Below, in pieces: positions 18,097 to 25,056 of a stretch of DNA of 33,651 nucleotides (position 1 is the stretch's first letter; each line of letters opens with the position of its first letter). The stretch is taken from the NCBI GenBank assembly GCA_944326945.1, contig CALVFY010000028.1:1-33651 (forward strand), written 5' to 3'. A program made the position numbers and the translations under genes. The stretch is from an uncultured Rikenellaceae bacterium. GTDB lineage: Bacteria > Bacteroidota > Bacteroidia > Bacteroidales > Rikenellaceae. A model generated the notes under the pieces. That model was not told where the DNA came from. It saw only the letters and a list, made by a program, of their open reading frames with translations, and did not search any database.

Positions 18097-18130
18097 GAGT
18101 GCCCGGTCTATCTCCCCGGGTCCGAAAAAT

Positions 18131-19213
18131 ATGGATGAATTGATGCAGATTGCCGATCGGTTCGCCATTCCCGAACCGGTCGTCCGTATCGCGCCTCTGG
18201 GCAGCGGATTGGTAAATGATACCTTCAGGATGGAGACCTCCGGCGAGGGTCCTGATTATGTGTTGCAGCGAATCAATCATCGGGTATTCCGCGATGTGGA
18301 TCTTTTGCAGCAAAACATAGAACGAATTACTTCACACATTCGAGGCAAACTCATCGAAGAGGGAGAGAAGGAGCCCGATCGCAAAGTGGTGCGTTTGATT
18401 CCTGTCCGGGATGGCGCACTCTATCTGAAAGAGGGTGAGAACTATTGGAGAGTGATGGTGCTCGTGCCCCGTTCGCGGACTCATGAATCGATAGACGATC
18501 CTCGGTTGGCCTATGATACGGGTGTCGCATTCGGTCATTTTCAGTCCATGCTTTCCGATTTGCCTGAAGGGGCTTTGGGGGCTACGATCCCGAATTTCCA
18601 CAATATAGAGTTTCGGTTGGAGACCTTCAAGGAGACGATCGATCGTGATCCGAAAGGCCGTTTGGCTGAAGTGAGGTGGCTGGTGGATGAATTGCTCGTT
18701 CGGGGAAAATCGATGTGTCGGGCCGAAGAGTTGCATCGTCAGGGGGTTCTGCCTAAGAGGGTGTCTCATTGCGATACGAAAATCAACAATGTGTTGTTCG
18801 ACGAGGAGGATAGACCTCTGTGTGTGATCGATCTCGATACGACGATGCCCGGTTTTGTTATCTCCGATTTCGGCGATTTCATTCGTACGGCGGGCAATAC
18901 GGGTGCCGAGGATGATCTGGATTTGGATCGGGTAGGGGTGGATATGGCGATTTTCCGTGCCTTTTCGCAAGGGTATATTGCCGCCACGGCCGATTTTCTG
19001 ACTCCGATCGAAAAAGAATTGCTCCCGTTCGGTGCCAAACTGTTGACTTATATGCAGACGGTACGTTTTTTGACCGATTATCTCGATGGGGATAACTACT
19101 ATAAGATAGCCTATCCGACGCATAACCGGCAACGTTCGTTGGCTCAGTTCCGTCTTCTGCAGCGTATTGAGGAACGCGAGCAGGAGATGGCGGATTTTAT
19201 AGCTTCGTTATAG
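18131..19213 (+). CDS. N-acetylhexosamine 1-kinase-like phosphotransferase
   Basis: An APH-fold kinase of the family often annotated as aminoglycoside phosphotransferase, but closest in motif pattern to NahK, which phosphorylates GlcNAc/GalNAc at C1. The nucleotide strand is LGSGLVNDTFRM at 23-34. The catalytic loop is HCDTKINNVLF at 213-223, with D215 as catalytic base and N220 as metal ligand. The metal-binding DLDT is at 234-237, followed by MPGFVISDFGDFIRTAGNT. The 360-residue length is near the 359 of the B. longum enzyme. ATG 18131 is chosen because it fits the family start and the promoter. Its last 6 bp overlap the 3' end of the convergent mannosyltransferase gene. Confidence 0.85.
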   Translation: MDELMQIADRFAIPEPVVRIAPLGSGLVNDTFRMETSGEGPDYVLQRINHRVFRDVDLLQQNIERITSHIRGKLIEEGEKEPDRKVVRLIPVRDGALYLKEGENYWRVMVLVPRSRTHESIDDPRLAYDTGVAFGHFQSMLSDLPEGALGATIPNFHNIEFRLETFKETIDRDPKGRLAEVRWLVDELLVRGKSMCRAEELHRQGVLPKRVSHCDTKINNVLFDEEDRPLCVIDLDTTMPGFVISDFGDFIRTAGNTGAEDDLDLDRVGVDMAIFRAFSQGYIAATADFLTPIEKELLPFGAKLLTYMQTVRFLTDYLDGDNYYKIAYPTHNRQRSLAQFRLLQRIEEREQEMADFIASL

Positions 19214-20737
19214 GTGAGATTCTCCGGTCTTTATCTCATAGATATTTTTGCTTCTAATGGTAAATCGGGTCCAGTCGTTGAAATTGAAATAGCGAATTAC
19301 CCAATTGGGATAAGGACTCCAGGTCAGTTTATGAAGCGGAAGCGGACTCGTTTCATGCAGTTGTGGGTCGGACGAAAGAATAACTACCTGTTCACCTGCT
19401 GCACTTAATGCCCGGGCACGTAATTCCACTGAATCTTCTCCCTGGGGGCATTCCCATTTCATGTTGTCGGGCATATAAAAGGTGGCGATCGCCATTCTCG
19501 GAGTACCGATTCCCTGATAAATCGAGTAATAGGTTTGTTCTCCCCAGGGAATCAATACCGTTACTCGTTCCTTGTCTTCGCAATATCGACGCATCAGTTT
19601 GGCGAAATAGAGGGCCGGGGTGTCGATTGTCAGCGGATAGATCATGGCGCACAAATTGAGTACGGCCAATAAGGCAACCGTATAGTGCCAGGGACGGCTG
19701 CCGATGATCTTTCGAGGCATGTTCCGGATCAGTACGACGATAAACCATGGCACAAAAAACAGAACGGGAAAGAAAAAGCGAAGTTCTTTGTGTACCAAAA
19801 AGAAGTGGATGAGTAGAAAGGGTATGAGCATCCAGGTGACGATATGTCGGGGTCGGCGTATAAAGAAGTAAAGTGTGGCGATCAGAGCCAGCAGACCGAA
19901 AAAGATTCCTCCTTCCAGAATCGGAGCTGTCAGATAGTACCACCAGGGTTCGTGTTCGAAATTGCTCATCGCTCCATGCAGAATGTTTTCGGTTAAATAG
20001 TTGATCGGTGTGCAGACCCATTTCCCGTATAGCCAATAGTCTGAAAGGGCGCCGATGCCTAATAAGACGATGAATCCGAGAGCAATACCCGTATAGAGTT
20101 TCCAGCGCCTCAGAAAGAAAAGCAGCCAGAGACCGAATCCGGCCAAAGCGAATCCTGTCTGGAATTTTACAATAAAGGCCAAGCCTGCGGCGGCTCCCAT
20201 CGCCATGCCCCAGGTAAATTCTCTGTTCCCGTTGGATTCCCGATACCGCAGGAAGAGGGCTGCCAGAAGAAGCAGTGCATTGCCGGAGATCATTTCGGCG
20301 GAGAAGTGTACATGGAGGTAGGCCATGAACCAAAGAAAGAATCCGAGGATCAAGTACCATTTACGCCAGGAGAGCGTACCGAGATCTTTGCGTACCGCTC
20401 CCATGAAAAAGAGCAGTACGGTCACCGAGAATGCTCCGCTCAGGAGTTGGAGCAGAAATACGTGGACAAACGGCGAATAGAGCCCCAGTGCCAGCAGTAG
20501 CGATCCTGTGCAATAGGCTATCAGGGGTTGCAGGCCGGGACGCATCATGGCCGGATACTCCCAGGCGAGATTGTCCGGAGTCGGGGTGCCGAACAGTTTC
20601 ATATGAGCGTATTCCAGAATCTGAAAATGTTCGTCGGCATGATAGGTCCCCTGGCTCAGTATGGCGTAGAGCAGGGTGATCAGGCAACCGCCCAAAATGA
20701 TTTGTCCGATGGTGATTTTTCTGAGAAGATGTCGCAT
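19208..20737 (-). CDS. GT22/PIG-B-like membrane mannosyltransferase
   Basis: A polytopic membrane glycosyltransferase of about 509 residues with roughly 9-11 hydrophobic segments. The first loop has the family's acidic motif HADEHFQ at 33-39, where the DE pair is the catalytic/metal site, then AHMKLFG and AWEYPAMMRPGLQPL at about 58-72. A later loop has LVHKELRFFFPVLFF, matching the HKExRF signature of Alg9/PIG-B enzymes. In those enzymes the donor is a polyprenyl-phosphate sugar and the active site faces the extracytoplasmic side. The preferred start is ATG 20737; 20770 is an alternative that adds 11 residues. The acceptor is unknown. No neighbouring glycan-assembly gene is adjacent. Confidence 0.75.
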   Translation of the reverse strand: MRHLLRKITIGQIILGGCLITLLYAILSQGTYHADEHFQILEYAHMKLFGTPTPDNLAWEYPAMMRPGLQPLIAYCTGSLLLALGLYSPFVHVFLLQLLSGAFSVTVLLFFMGAVRKDLGTLSWRKWYLILGFFLWFMAYLHVHFSAEMISGNALLLLAALFLRYRESNGNREFTWGMAMGAAAGLAFIVKFQTGFALAGFGLWLLFFLRRWKLYTGIALGFIVLLGIGALSDYWLYGKWVCTPINYLTENILHGAMSNFEHEPWWYYLTAPILEGGIFFGLLALIATLYFFIRRPRHIVTWMLIPFLLIHFFLVHKELRFFFPVLFFVPWFIVVLIRNMPRKIIGSRPWHYTVALLAVLNLCAMIYPLTIDTPALYFAKLMRRYCEDKERVTVLIPWGEQTYYSIYQGIGTPRMAIATFYMPDNMKWECPQGEDSVELRARALSAAGEQVVILSSDPQLHETSPLPLHKLTWSPYPNWVIRYFNFNDWTRFTIRSKNIYEIKTGESHL

Positions 20738-20787
20738 GGTTGTTGCCAAATAGACCGTAAAAATACACAATAACTCTTTTATGATCC

Positions 20788-20809
20788 CTATTTTTTGAGA
20801 GAAAAATAG
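20788..20809. repeat. AT-rich inverted repeat between divergent genes
   Basis: CTATTTTT (20788-20795) and AAAAATAG (20802-20809) form a perfect 8-bp inverted repeat with a 6-nt spacer. It lies between the leftward mannosyltransferase gene and the rightward CoA-transferase gene. Function unknown. Confidence 0.5.
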
Positions 20810-20849
20810 TTTTCGGTAGAGATTCTTTATTTATCCAATAACTTTCAGA

Positions 20850-20863
20850 GAAAAGTGCTTTTC
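20850..20863. promoter_or_regulatory. Operator-like palindrome upstream of the CoA-transferase
   Basis: GAAAAGTGCTTTTC is two 6-bp arms around TG, ending 14 nt before the -7 element at 20878. It therefore covers the place where the -33 contact should be. A regulator site is an inference. Confidence 0.4.
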
Positions 20864-20877
20864 ATTCAAAAAATAGT

Positions 20878-20885
20878 TAATTTTG
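20878..20885 (+). promoter_or_regulatory. -7 element of the CoA-transferase gene
   Basis: TAATTTTG is an exact TAnnTTTG match, 42 nt before the ATG at 20928. The -33 region lacks TTTG and is instead occupied by the palindrome at 20850-20863. Confidence 0.6.
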
Positions 20886-20927
20886 TCGTTCGGAATCCGA
20901 TTTTTCTAATTCAAACGAAATAACGAG

Positions 20928-22244
20928 ATGAATAACCAGATTAAGTTTACCACGGCCGAAGAGGCTGTGAAGGTGATCAAGTCCGGCGACCACATTCACC
21001 TGAGTTCGGTGGCCAGTGCCCCGCAGTGTCTGATCAAGGCCATGTGCGAGCGCGGTGCCCGTAGGGAGTTCGAGCATGTCCATGTCCACCATCTCCACAC
21101 CGAAGGTCCTGCTCCCTATGCCGCTCCCGAATTCGAGGGCATTTTCCAGCTCGATTCGTTCTTCGTGGGAAGTAATGTCCGTAAGGTGACACAAAGCGGT
21201 TATGCCGATTACATTCCTGTTTTCCTGAGTGAGACGCAGAAACTCTATCGTAGTGGTGTATTGCCTTGTAATGTGGCCATGATTCAGGTTTGTCCGCCCG
21301 ATAAACATGGTTATGTGTCGCTCGGAACCTCGGTCGATGCCACACTGGCTGCCGTGGAGTGTGCCGATACTGTGATCGCAGTGGTGAACAAACACGTTCC
21401 ACGTTCTTTCGGAGATGCTTTTCTGCATATTTCACAGATTGACCTCTTCGTTGAAGACGATACTCCGTTGGAGGAGGCCCACTTCTCCGTGCCTAACGAG
21501 GTGGAGGCGGCTATCGGTAAATATTGTGCCGAACTGATCGAAGACGGAGCCTGTCTGCAGATGGGTATCGGTGCGATTCCCAATGCCGTGCTGGCTCAGC
21601 TGGGCAATCATAAAAATCTGGGTATTCACACTGAAATGTTCGCCGATGGTGTATTGCCGCTGGTGGAGAGTGGCGTAATCAATGGCGCCAACAAGGCGAT
21701 CGACAAGGGTAAGATGGTCTCGACGTTCCTGATGGGATCGCAGAAGGTGTACGACTTCATCGACAACAATCCCGGCGTGGCCATGATGGATGTAGGCTAT
21801 ACGAACGATCCCTTCATCATCGCCAAGAACCCGAAAGTGACGGCGATCAACTCGGCTTTGCAGGTGGATCTGACCGGTCAGATTTGTGCCGACTCGTTGG
21901 GTACGAGATTCTATTCCGGAGTGGGAGGACAGATCGACTTCATGTATGGCGCCTCCCGTTCCGAGGGCGGTAAGGCTATCCTGGCCATGCCTTCGGTAAC
22001 CAACAAAGGGGTGAGCAAGATCGCCAATACGTTGACCGAGGGAGCCGGTGTGGTTACTACGCGTGCTCATATGCATTGGTTTGTAACCGAGTTCGGTGCA
22101 GTGGATCTCTACGGAAAGAGTATGCAGGAGCGTGCCCGTCTGATTATCAGTGTGGCTCATCCCGACCATCGGGAGGCTCTCGACCGTGCCGCTTTCGAGC
22201 GTTACGGATCGCACCACACTTACATCAAGATGACTTGTAAGTAG
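20928..22244 (+). CDS. Acetyl-CoA hydrolase/transferase family CoA-transferase (4-hydroxybutyrate/butyrate type)
   Basis: Cytosolic class I CoA-transferase, 438 residues, which moves CoA between acetyl-CoA and a carboxylate such as 4-hydroxybutyrate or butyrate through a glutamyl-CoA intermediate. The catalytic Glu is E236 in GIHTEMFADG. The CoA-site segments GIGAIPNAVL, FYSGVGGQIDF and TEGAGVVTTRAHMHW are present. The family is confident, but the substrate cannot be decided by eye between 4-hydroxybutyrate, butyrate and others. It is monocistronic, with its own -7 element and a strong terminator. The etf-acd and kor genes in the same window support a fermentative acyl-CoA role. Confidence 0.9.
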   Translation: MNNQIKFTTAEEAVKVIKSGDHIHLSSVASAPQCLIKAMCERGARREFEHVHVHHLHTEGPAPYAAPEFEGIFQLDSFFVGSNVRKVTQSGYADYIPVFLSETQKLYRSGVLPCNVAMIQVCPPDKHGYVSLGTSVDATLAAVECADTVIAVVNKHVPRSFGDAFLHISQIDLFVEDDTPLEEAHFSVPNEVEAAIGKYCAELIEDGACLQMGIGAIPNAVLAQLGNHKNLGIHTEMFADGVLPLVESGVINGANKAIDKGKMVSTFLMGSQKVYDFIDNNPGVAMMDVGYTNDPFIIAKNPKVTAINSALQVDLTGQICADSLGTRFYSGVGGQIDFMYGASRSEGGKAILAMPSVTNKGVSKIANTLTEGAGVVTTRAHMHWFVTEFGAVDLYGKSMQERARLIISVAHPDHREALDRAAFERYGSHHTYIKMTCK

Positions 22245-22276
22245 CATGATCGACGCTTAGAGGTCGGATGTGACAG

Positions 22277-22311
22277 AAGACGCAACGGAAACTGTTCCGT
22301 TGCGTCTTTTT
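22277..22311 (+). terminator. Rho-independent terminator after the CoA-transferase
   Basis: A perfect 14-bp stem, 22277-22290 paired with 22295-22308, has the loop ACTG and ends in a T5 run (22307-22311). Confidence 0.9.
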
Positions 22312-22419
22312 GTGTTGTTTTTCGGGACGAGGAAGGGGATGTGGGGGCGGAAATATGATTTTCCGACTTTTGGGACACTCTTTCCGTTGAATATGCCTTT
22401 TTTGGGTTGGGTTTTTAGA

Positions 22420-22427
22420 TATTTTTG
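22420..22427 (+). promoter_or_regulatory. -7 element of the WaaP-like kinase gene
   Basis: TATTTTTG matches TAnnTTTG and lies 26 nt before the ATG at 22454. The -33 region is T-rich but has no TTTG at the usual distance. Confidence 0.5.
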
Positions 22428-22453
22428 TTCGGTACATTAATAAATGGATCGTT

Positions 22454-23209
22454 ATGAAGATGGTCGTGCATGAACACTATGCTTTTCTCGAGGACTTTAT
22501 GCGTGAACTTCCTTTCCGGTTTGAGAGTGACGGTGTGGTGTTGTACCGTGGACGAAATTGTGTGAAAACCTTTTGGGTAGAGGGAGTGAGGGTTGTGGTC
22601 AAACAGTTTCGGCGTCCCAATCCGTTCAATAGATGTATCTATGCCTGGTTCCGCAAAAGCAAGGCCGAGAGAGCCTATGAGAATGCCCTCAAGTTGCAAC
22701 AGTTGGGAATACACACACCCGATCCGGCCGGTTATGTGGAGATATTCAAGCATGGAGTACTCTTTTCGTGTTATCTGGTAACCTCCTTTACCGACTACGA
22801 GCCTTTGAAGCAGATAACGGTAGAGTCTCAGGAGGAGAGGAAACTTGTTTTTGAGGATTTTGTCCATTTCGTTGTCCGGTTGCACGAAAAGGGGGTGTGT
22901 CATAATGATCTCAATTTATCCAATGTGTTGTACAAGCAGCATGTTAACGGATCGGCCGATTTCATGTTGATCGATGTCAATCGGATGAAGTTCGGACGGA
23001 TGAATCGTAGGGCATGTCTGGCCAATGTGAAAAGATTGTGTGAAGATCCGCGTCTTACCTATGAACTTTCCGTTCGCTACGCCGCCTTGCGAGGATGGAG
23101 CGTTGATCAGTGTCTGGCTGGAATGGCCTTCTTCAGAGCTTTGTTCTCTGGAAAAATGGAGAGAAAACGCCAATTGAAACAGTGGGTAAAGGGAGGGAAG
23201 AAAAGTTGA
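22454..23209 (+). CDS. WaaP/InaA-type lipopolysaccharide core kinase homologue
   Basis: A small protein-kinase-fold enzyme of the Kdo/heptose kinase group, likely acting on a lipid A-core sugar at the cytoplasmic face. The ATP lysine is K50 in RVVVKQF and the helix C Glu is E72 in KAERAYENA. The catalytic loop HNDLNLSNVL is at 150-159, with D152 and N157. The metal-binding motif is DVN at 174-176 instead of the common DFD. Length is 251 residues, normal for this group. ATG 22454 is used; Met3 is an alternative. The lysine-rich C-terminus (KRQLKQWVKGGKKS) may contact the membrane. The acceptor sugar is not known. Confidence 0.8.
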   Translation: MKMVVHEHYAFLEDFMRELPFRFESDGVVLYRGRNCVKTFWVEGVRVVVKQFRRPNPFNRCIYAWFRKSKAERAYENALKLQQLGIHTPDPAGYVEIFKHGVLFSCYLVTSFTDYEPLKQITVESQEERKLVFEDFVHFVVRLHEKGVCHNDLNLSNVLYKQHVNGSADFMLIDVNRMKFGRMNRRACLANVKRLCEDPRLTYELSVRYAALRGWSVDQCLAGMAFFRALFSGKMERKRQLKQWVKGGKKS

Positions 23210-23235
23210 AATTTTCTTGAAAATGTGTATATTTG
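23205..23235 (+). promoter_or_regulatory. Distal promoter of the efflux operon
   Basis: GTTG at 23205-23208, a 19-nt spacer and TATATTTG at 23228-23235, the same arrangement as upstream of the NahK-like gene. The -33 element overlaps the end of the kinase gene. Confidence 0.55.
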
Positions 23236-23253
23236 CCTGTTTCGAGTGAGAGG

Positions 23254-23270
23254 ATGCAATCCGATTGCAT
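23254..23270. promoter_or_regulatory. 17-bp perfect palindrome, candidate operator
   Basis: ATGCAATCCGATTGCAT is two perfect 8-bp arms around one C. It sits 18 nt after the distal -7 element and 11 nt before the proximal one, so a bound dimeric regulator could block or redirect both. No regulator gene is adjacent except the AraC gene further downstream, which is more likely for rhamnose. Confidence 0.55.
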
Positions 23271-23281
23271 GATTTCCGCTC

Positions 23282-23289
23282 TATATTTG
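23282..23289 (+). promoter_or_regulatory. Proximal -7 element of the efflux operon
   Basis: A second TATATTTG, identical to the distal copy, 29 nt before the ATG at 23319. No TTTG is present at -33; the palindrome at 23254-23270 occupies that region. Confidence 0.5.
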
Positions 23290-23318
23290 TGCTCTGAAAG
23301 AGAAAAAGAAATAGGCAA

Positions 23319-23768
23319 ATGTTCTCCGTGCGGCAAAGTAGATGGATCAAAATGTTGTTGATGCTCTGCATTCTGATGCAGAGTGTCATGCTTTTTCCGC
23401 ATCATCATCATCCGGATCGTAGCGGTGTGTGCATGAATTTGTTCCACTGCACCGAAGCGCATACGGATTGTCGGGACCATTCCGGGCGCAGTTGTGGTAC
23501 GCATACCCACGATATGGCTGAAAATCATTGTGGCTTCAGCACTTTGGTCTTTTCTCAGCCTCAGCGGGAAGATTTCTCTTCCCTGTGGCAAACATTTGAA
23601 GATGGGGATGCCGGATTTGCCGTATGGACTCTTCCTGTTGTCGAGGAGACAGAGCAGAGGCGGGCGGAGATTCCTGCTTTCGAGTATGAATGTCCGGTTA
23701 TAACGTCATTACATTTGCTTTATATCACGCAGGCCTCTCTGCTGCGTGCTCCTACCCGTTTGGCATAA
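23319..23768 (+). CDS. Small exported His/Cys-rich protein, first gene of the efflux operon
   Basis: A 149-residue protein of no family I can name with certainty; similar short His/Cys-rich proteins precede RND efflux genes in other Bacteroidales (from memory). Residues about 11-26 form a hydrophobic N-terminal segment, so it is probably exported or membrane-tethered. Residues 28-71 contain 10 His and 5 Cys: HHHH at 28-31, His 43, 48, 54, 62, 64 and 70, Cys 38, 44, 51, 59 and 71. This is a plausible binding site for a soft or borderline metal such as Cu, Zn or Ni. The second half is acidic and poor in Cys and His. The adaptor gene starts 91 bp downstream. A metal sensor or chaperone role is an inference. 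Confidence 0.7.
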   Translation: MFSVRQSRWIKMLLMLCILMQSVMLFPHHHHPDRSGVCMNLFHCTEAHTDCRDHSGRSCGTHTHDMAENHCGFSTLVFSQPQREDFSSLWQTFEDGDAGFAVWTLPVVEETEQRRAEIPAFEYECPVITSLHLLYITQASLLRAPTRLA

Positions 23769-23771
23769 GTG

Positions 23772-23793
23772 GAACTGTCGTTACAGAACTGTC
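23772..23793 (+). repeat. Short direct repeat in the efflux operon spacer
   Basis: GAACTGTC occurs at 23772-23779 and again at 23786-23793. Their junction contains CTGT-CGTT-ACAG, a small inverted repeat. Function unknown. Confidence 0.4.
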
Positions 23794-23804
23794 TGGCGGT
23801 TTCT

Positions 23805-23821
23805 TTCCCGATGGTCGGGAA
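23805..23821 (+). other. Small intercistronic hairpin
   Basis: TTCCCGA (23805-23811) and TCGGGAA (23815-23821) pair across TGG. It has no T run after it, so it is more likely an mRNA processing or stability element than a terminator. Confidence 0.45.
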
Positions 23822-23859
23822 GATGTTTCTGTTTATGTCGAATCTGAAAAAGCAAATTC

Positions 23860-25041
23860 ATGAATAAAATCGTATGGTGTCTGATGATAGGCGGTGCTCT
23901 GACAGTAGGGTGCGGCAGTCAGAACGATCAGAAAAAAACTACCGTAGAACAAACCTCTGAGGAGGTTCGTCTCCATTCCGAACATCAGGCCGAATTGGCG
24001 GCTGAAGCGGCTCATGCCGATGAGATCGTTTTCCCGAAAGCCCAGGCCGAGCGGGTCGGTTTGAAGGTGGAAAAGATGGAACCGACCTCTTTTTGTGAGG
24101 TGATTCGTTGCAGCGGACAGGTGTTGGCTGCTCAAGGCGATGAGATGGTGGTGGCGGCTCCGGTGGCGGGAATCGTGTCGTTTGCCGGAACACGACTGAC
24201 CGAAGGCGCTTCGGTGAAGCGGGGTGCGCGTCTGTTTTTTCTCTCTTCTCGTGAAATAGCCACCGGAGACATTTATACCCGTACAAAAGCTGCCTATGAC
24301 AAGGCTAAAGCCGATTATGAACGGGCCGAAAAGTTACTGGCCGATCGGATTGTCTCGCAGCGCGAATTTGATCAGATCAAATTGGCTTACGAGCAGGCTC
24401 GGACCGAATATGAGGCGATCGCTCCCGCCCGGTCCGATCGGGGAATGGCCGTTTCGGCGCCGATGTCCGGATTTTTAACCTCGCTTGCGGTGAAGGAGGG
24501 CGATTATGTGGAGATGGGGACTCCACTGGCCACGGTTTCCCGGAATCGGAGGCTGATGCTTCGGGCTGAGGTCTCTCAGAAATATTACAATCGTTTGCAG
24601 GGAATACGTAGTGCCAACTTCAAAGCTCCTTATGAGGCGGAGGTATATTCCTTGAAACGGTTGAACGGACGATTGGTCTCTGTGGGGAAGGCCTCCTCCA
24701 CGGGGTCTTATCTGATTCCCGTCACCTTCGAATTCGATAACCGGGGTGGGGTGGTGCCAGGGTCTTTCGTGGAGGTGTGGCTGACCGGTACTCCGCGGAA
24801 CGGGGTGATTGCACTGCCCTTGTCGGCCGTCACCGAGCAACAGGGCGTATATTATGTCTATGTCCGGATCGACGAGGAGGGATATCAGCGTCGTGAAGTG
24901 AAACTCGGACCTGATGATGGAGAAAAGGTATGTATTCTCTCTGGAGTTGTGCCCGGAGATGAGGTGGTGACCGATGGGGCAGTGCATGTGAGAATGGCTG
25001 CCGCTTCGTCGGCAATACCGGGTCATACGCATAATCATTAG
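23860..25041 (+). CDS. RND efflux periplasmic adaptor lipoprotein (CusB/CzcB-like)
   Basis: Membrane-fusion protein that links the inner-membrane pump to the outer-membrane channel. The N-terminus MNKIVWCLMIGGALTVGC is a lipoprotein signal with Cys18 as lipid site. A lipoyl-like half (VVAAPVAGIVSFAGTRLTEGASVKRGARLFFLSS) precedes the alpha-hairpin (TKAAYDKAKADYERAEKLL and following). The second lipoyl half (VSAPMSGFLTSLAVKEGDYVEMGTPLATV) and beta-barrel come after. The protein ends in GHTHNH, a possible metal-binding tail. Length is 393 residues. It is followed after 15 bp by the pump gene, and the small His/Cys-rich gene lies upstream. Confidence 0.93.
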   Translation: MNKIVWCLMIGGALTVGCGSQNDQKKTTVEQTSEEVRLHSEHQAELAAEAAHADEIVFPKAQAERVGLKVEKMEPTSFCEVIRCSGQVLAAQGDEMVVAAPVAGIVSFAGTRLTEGASVKRGARLFFLSSREIATGDIYTRTKAAYDKAKADYERAEKLLADRIVSQREFDQIKLAYEQARTEYEAIAPARSDRGMAVSAPMSGFLTSLAVKEGDYVEMGTPLATVSRNRRLMLRAEVSQKYYNRLQGIRSANFKAPYEAEVYSLKRLNGRLVSVGKASSTGSYLIPVTFEFDNRGGVVPGSFVEVWLTGTPRNGVIALPLSAVTEQQGVYYVYVRIDEEGYQRREVKLGPDDGEKVCILSGVVPGDEVVTDGAVHVRMAAASSAIPGHTHNH

Positions 25042-25056
25042 CGGGGAGGAGTGCGT

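Larger units (their letters stand above)
17790..18130. other. 341-bp intergenic region between divergent korA and the NahK-like kinase
   Basis: I see no gene here. It holds a leftward promoter candidate near korA (17834-17867) and a rightward one near the kinase (18066-18096). The kinase frame stays open without a stop from 17882, but the upstream translation does not resemble the kinase family, so I treat it as noncoding. Confidence 0.6.

Noticed and set aside
17882..18130. An 83-codon in-frame extension of the NahK-like kinase
   Set aside because: The family starts at the Met at 18131, a -7 element lies inside the extension at 18089-18096, and the extra residues show no homology pattern.
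22348..22365. Inverted repeat CGGAAA...TTTCCG upstream of the WaaP-like kinase gene
   Set aside because: Only six base pairs, far from the -7 element and with no T run; likely chance.
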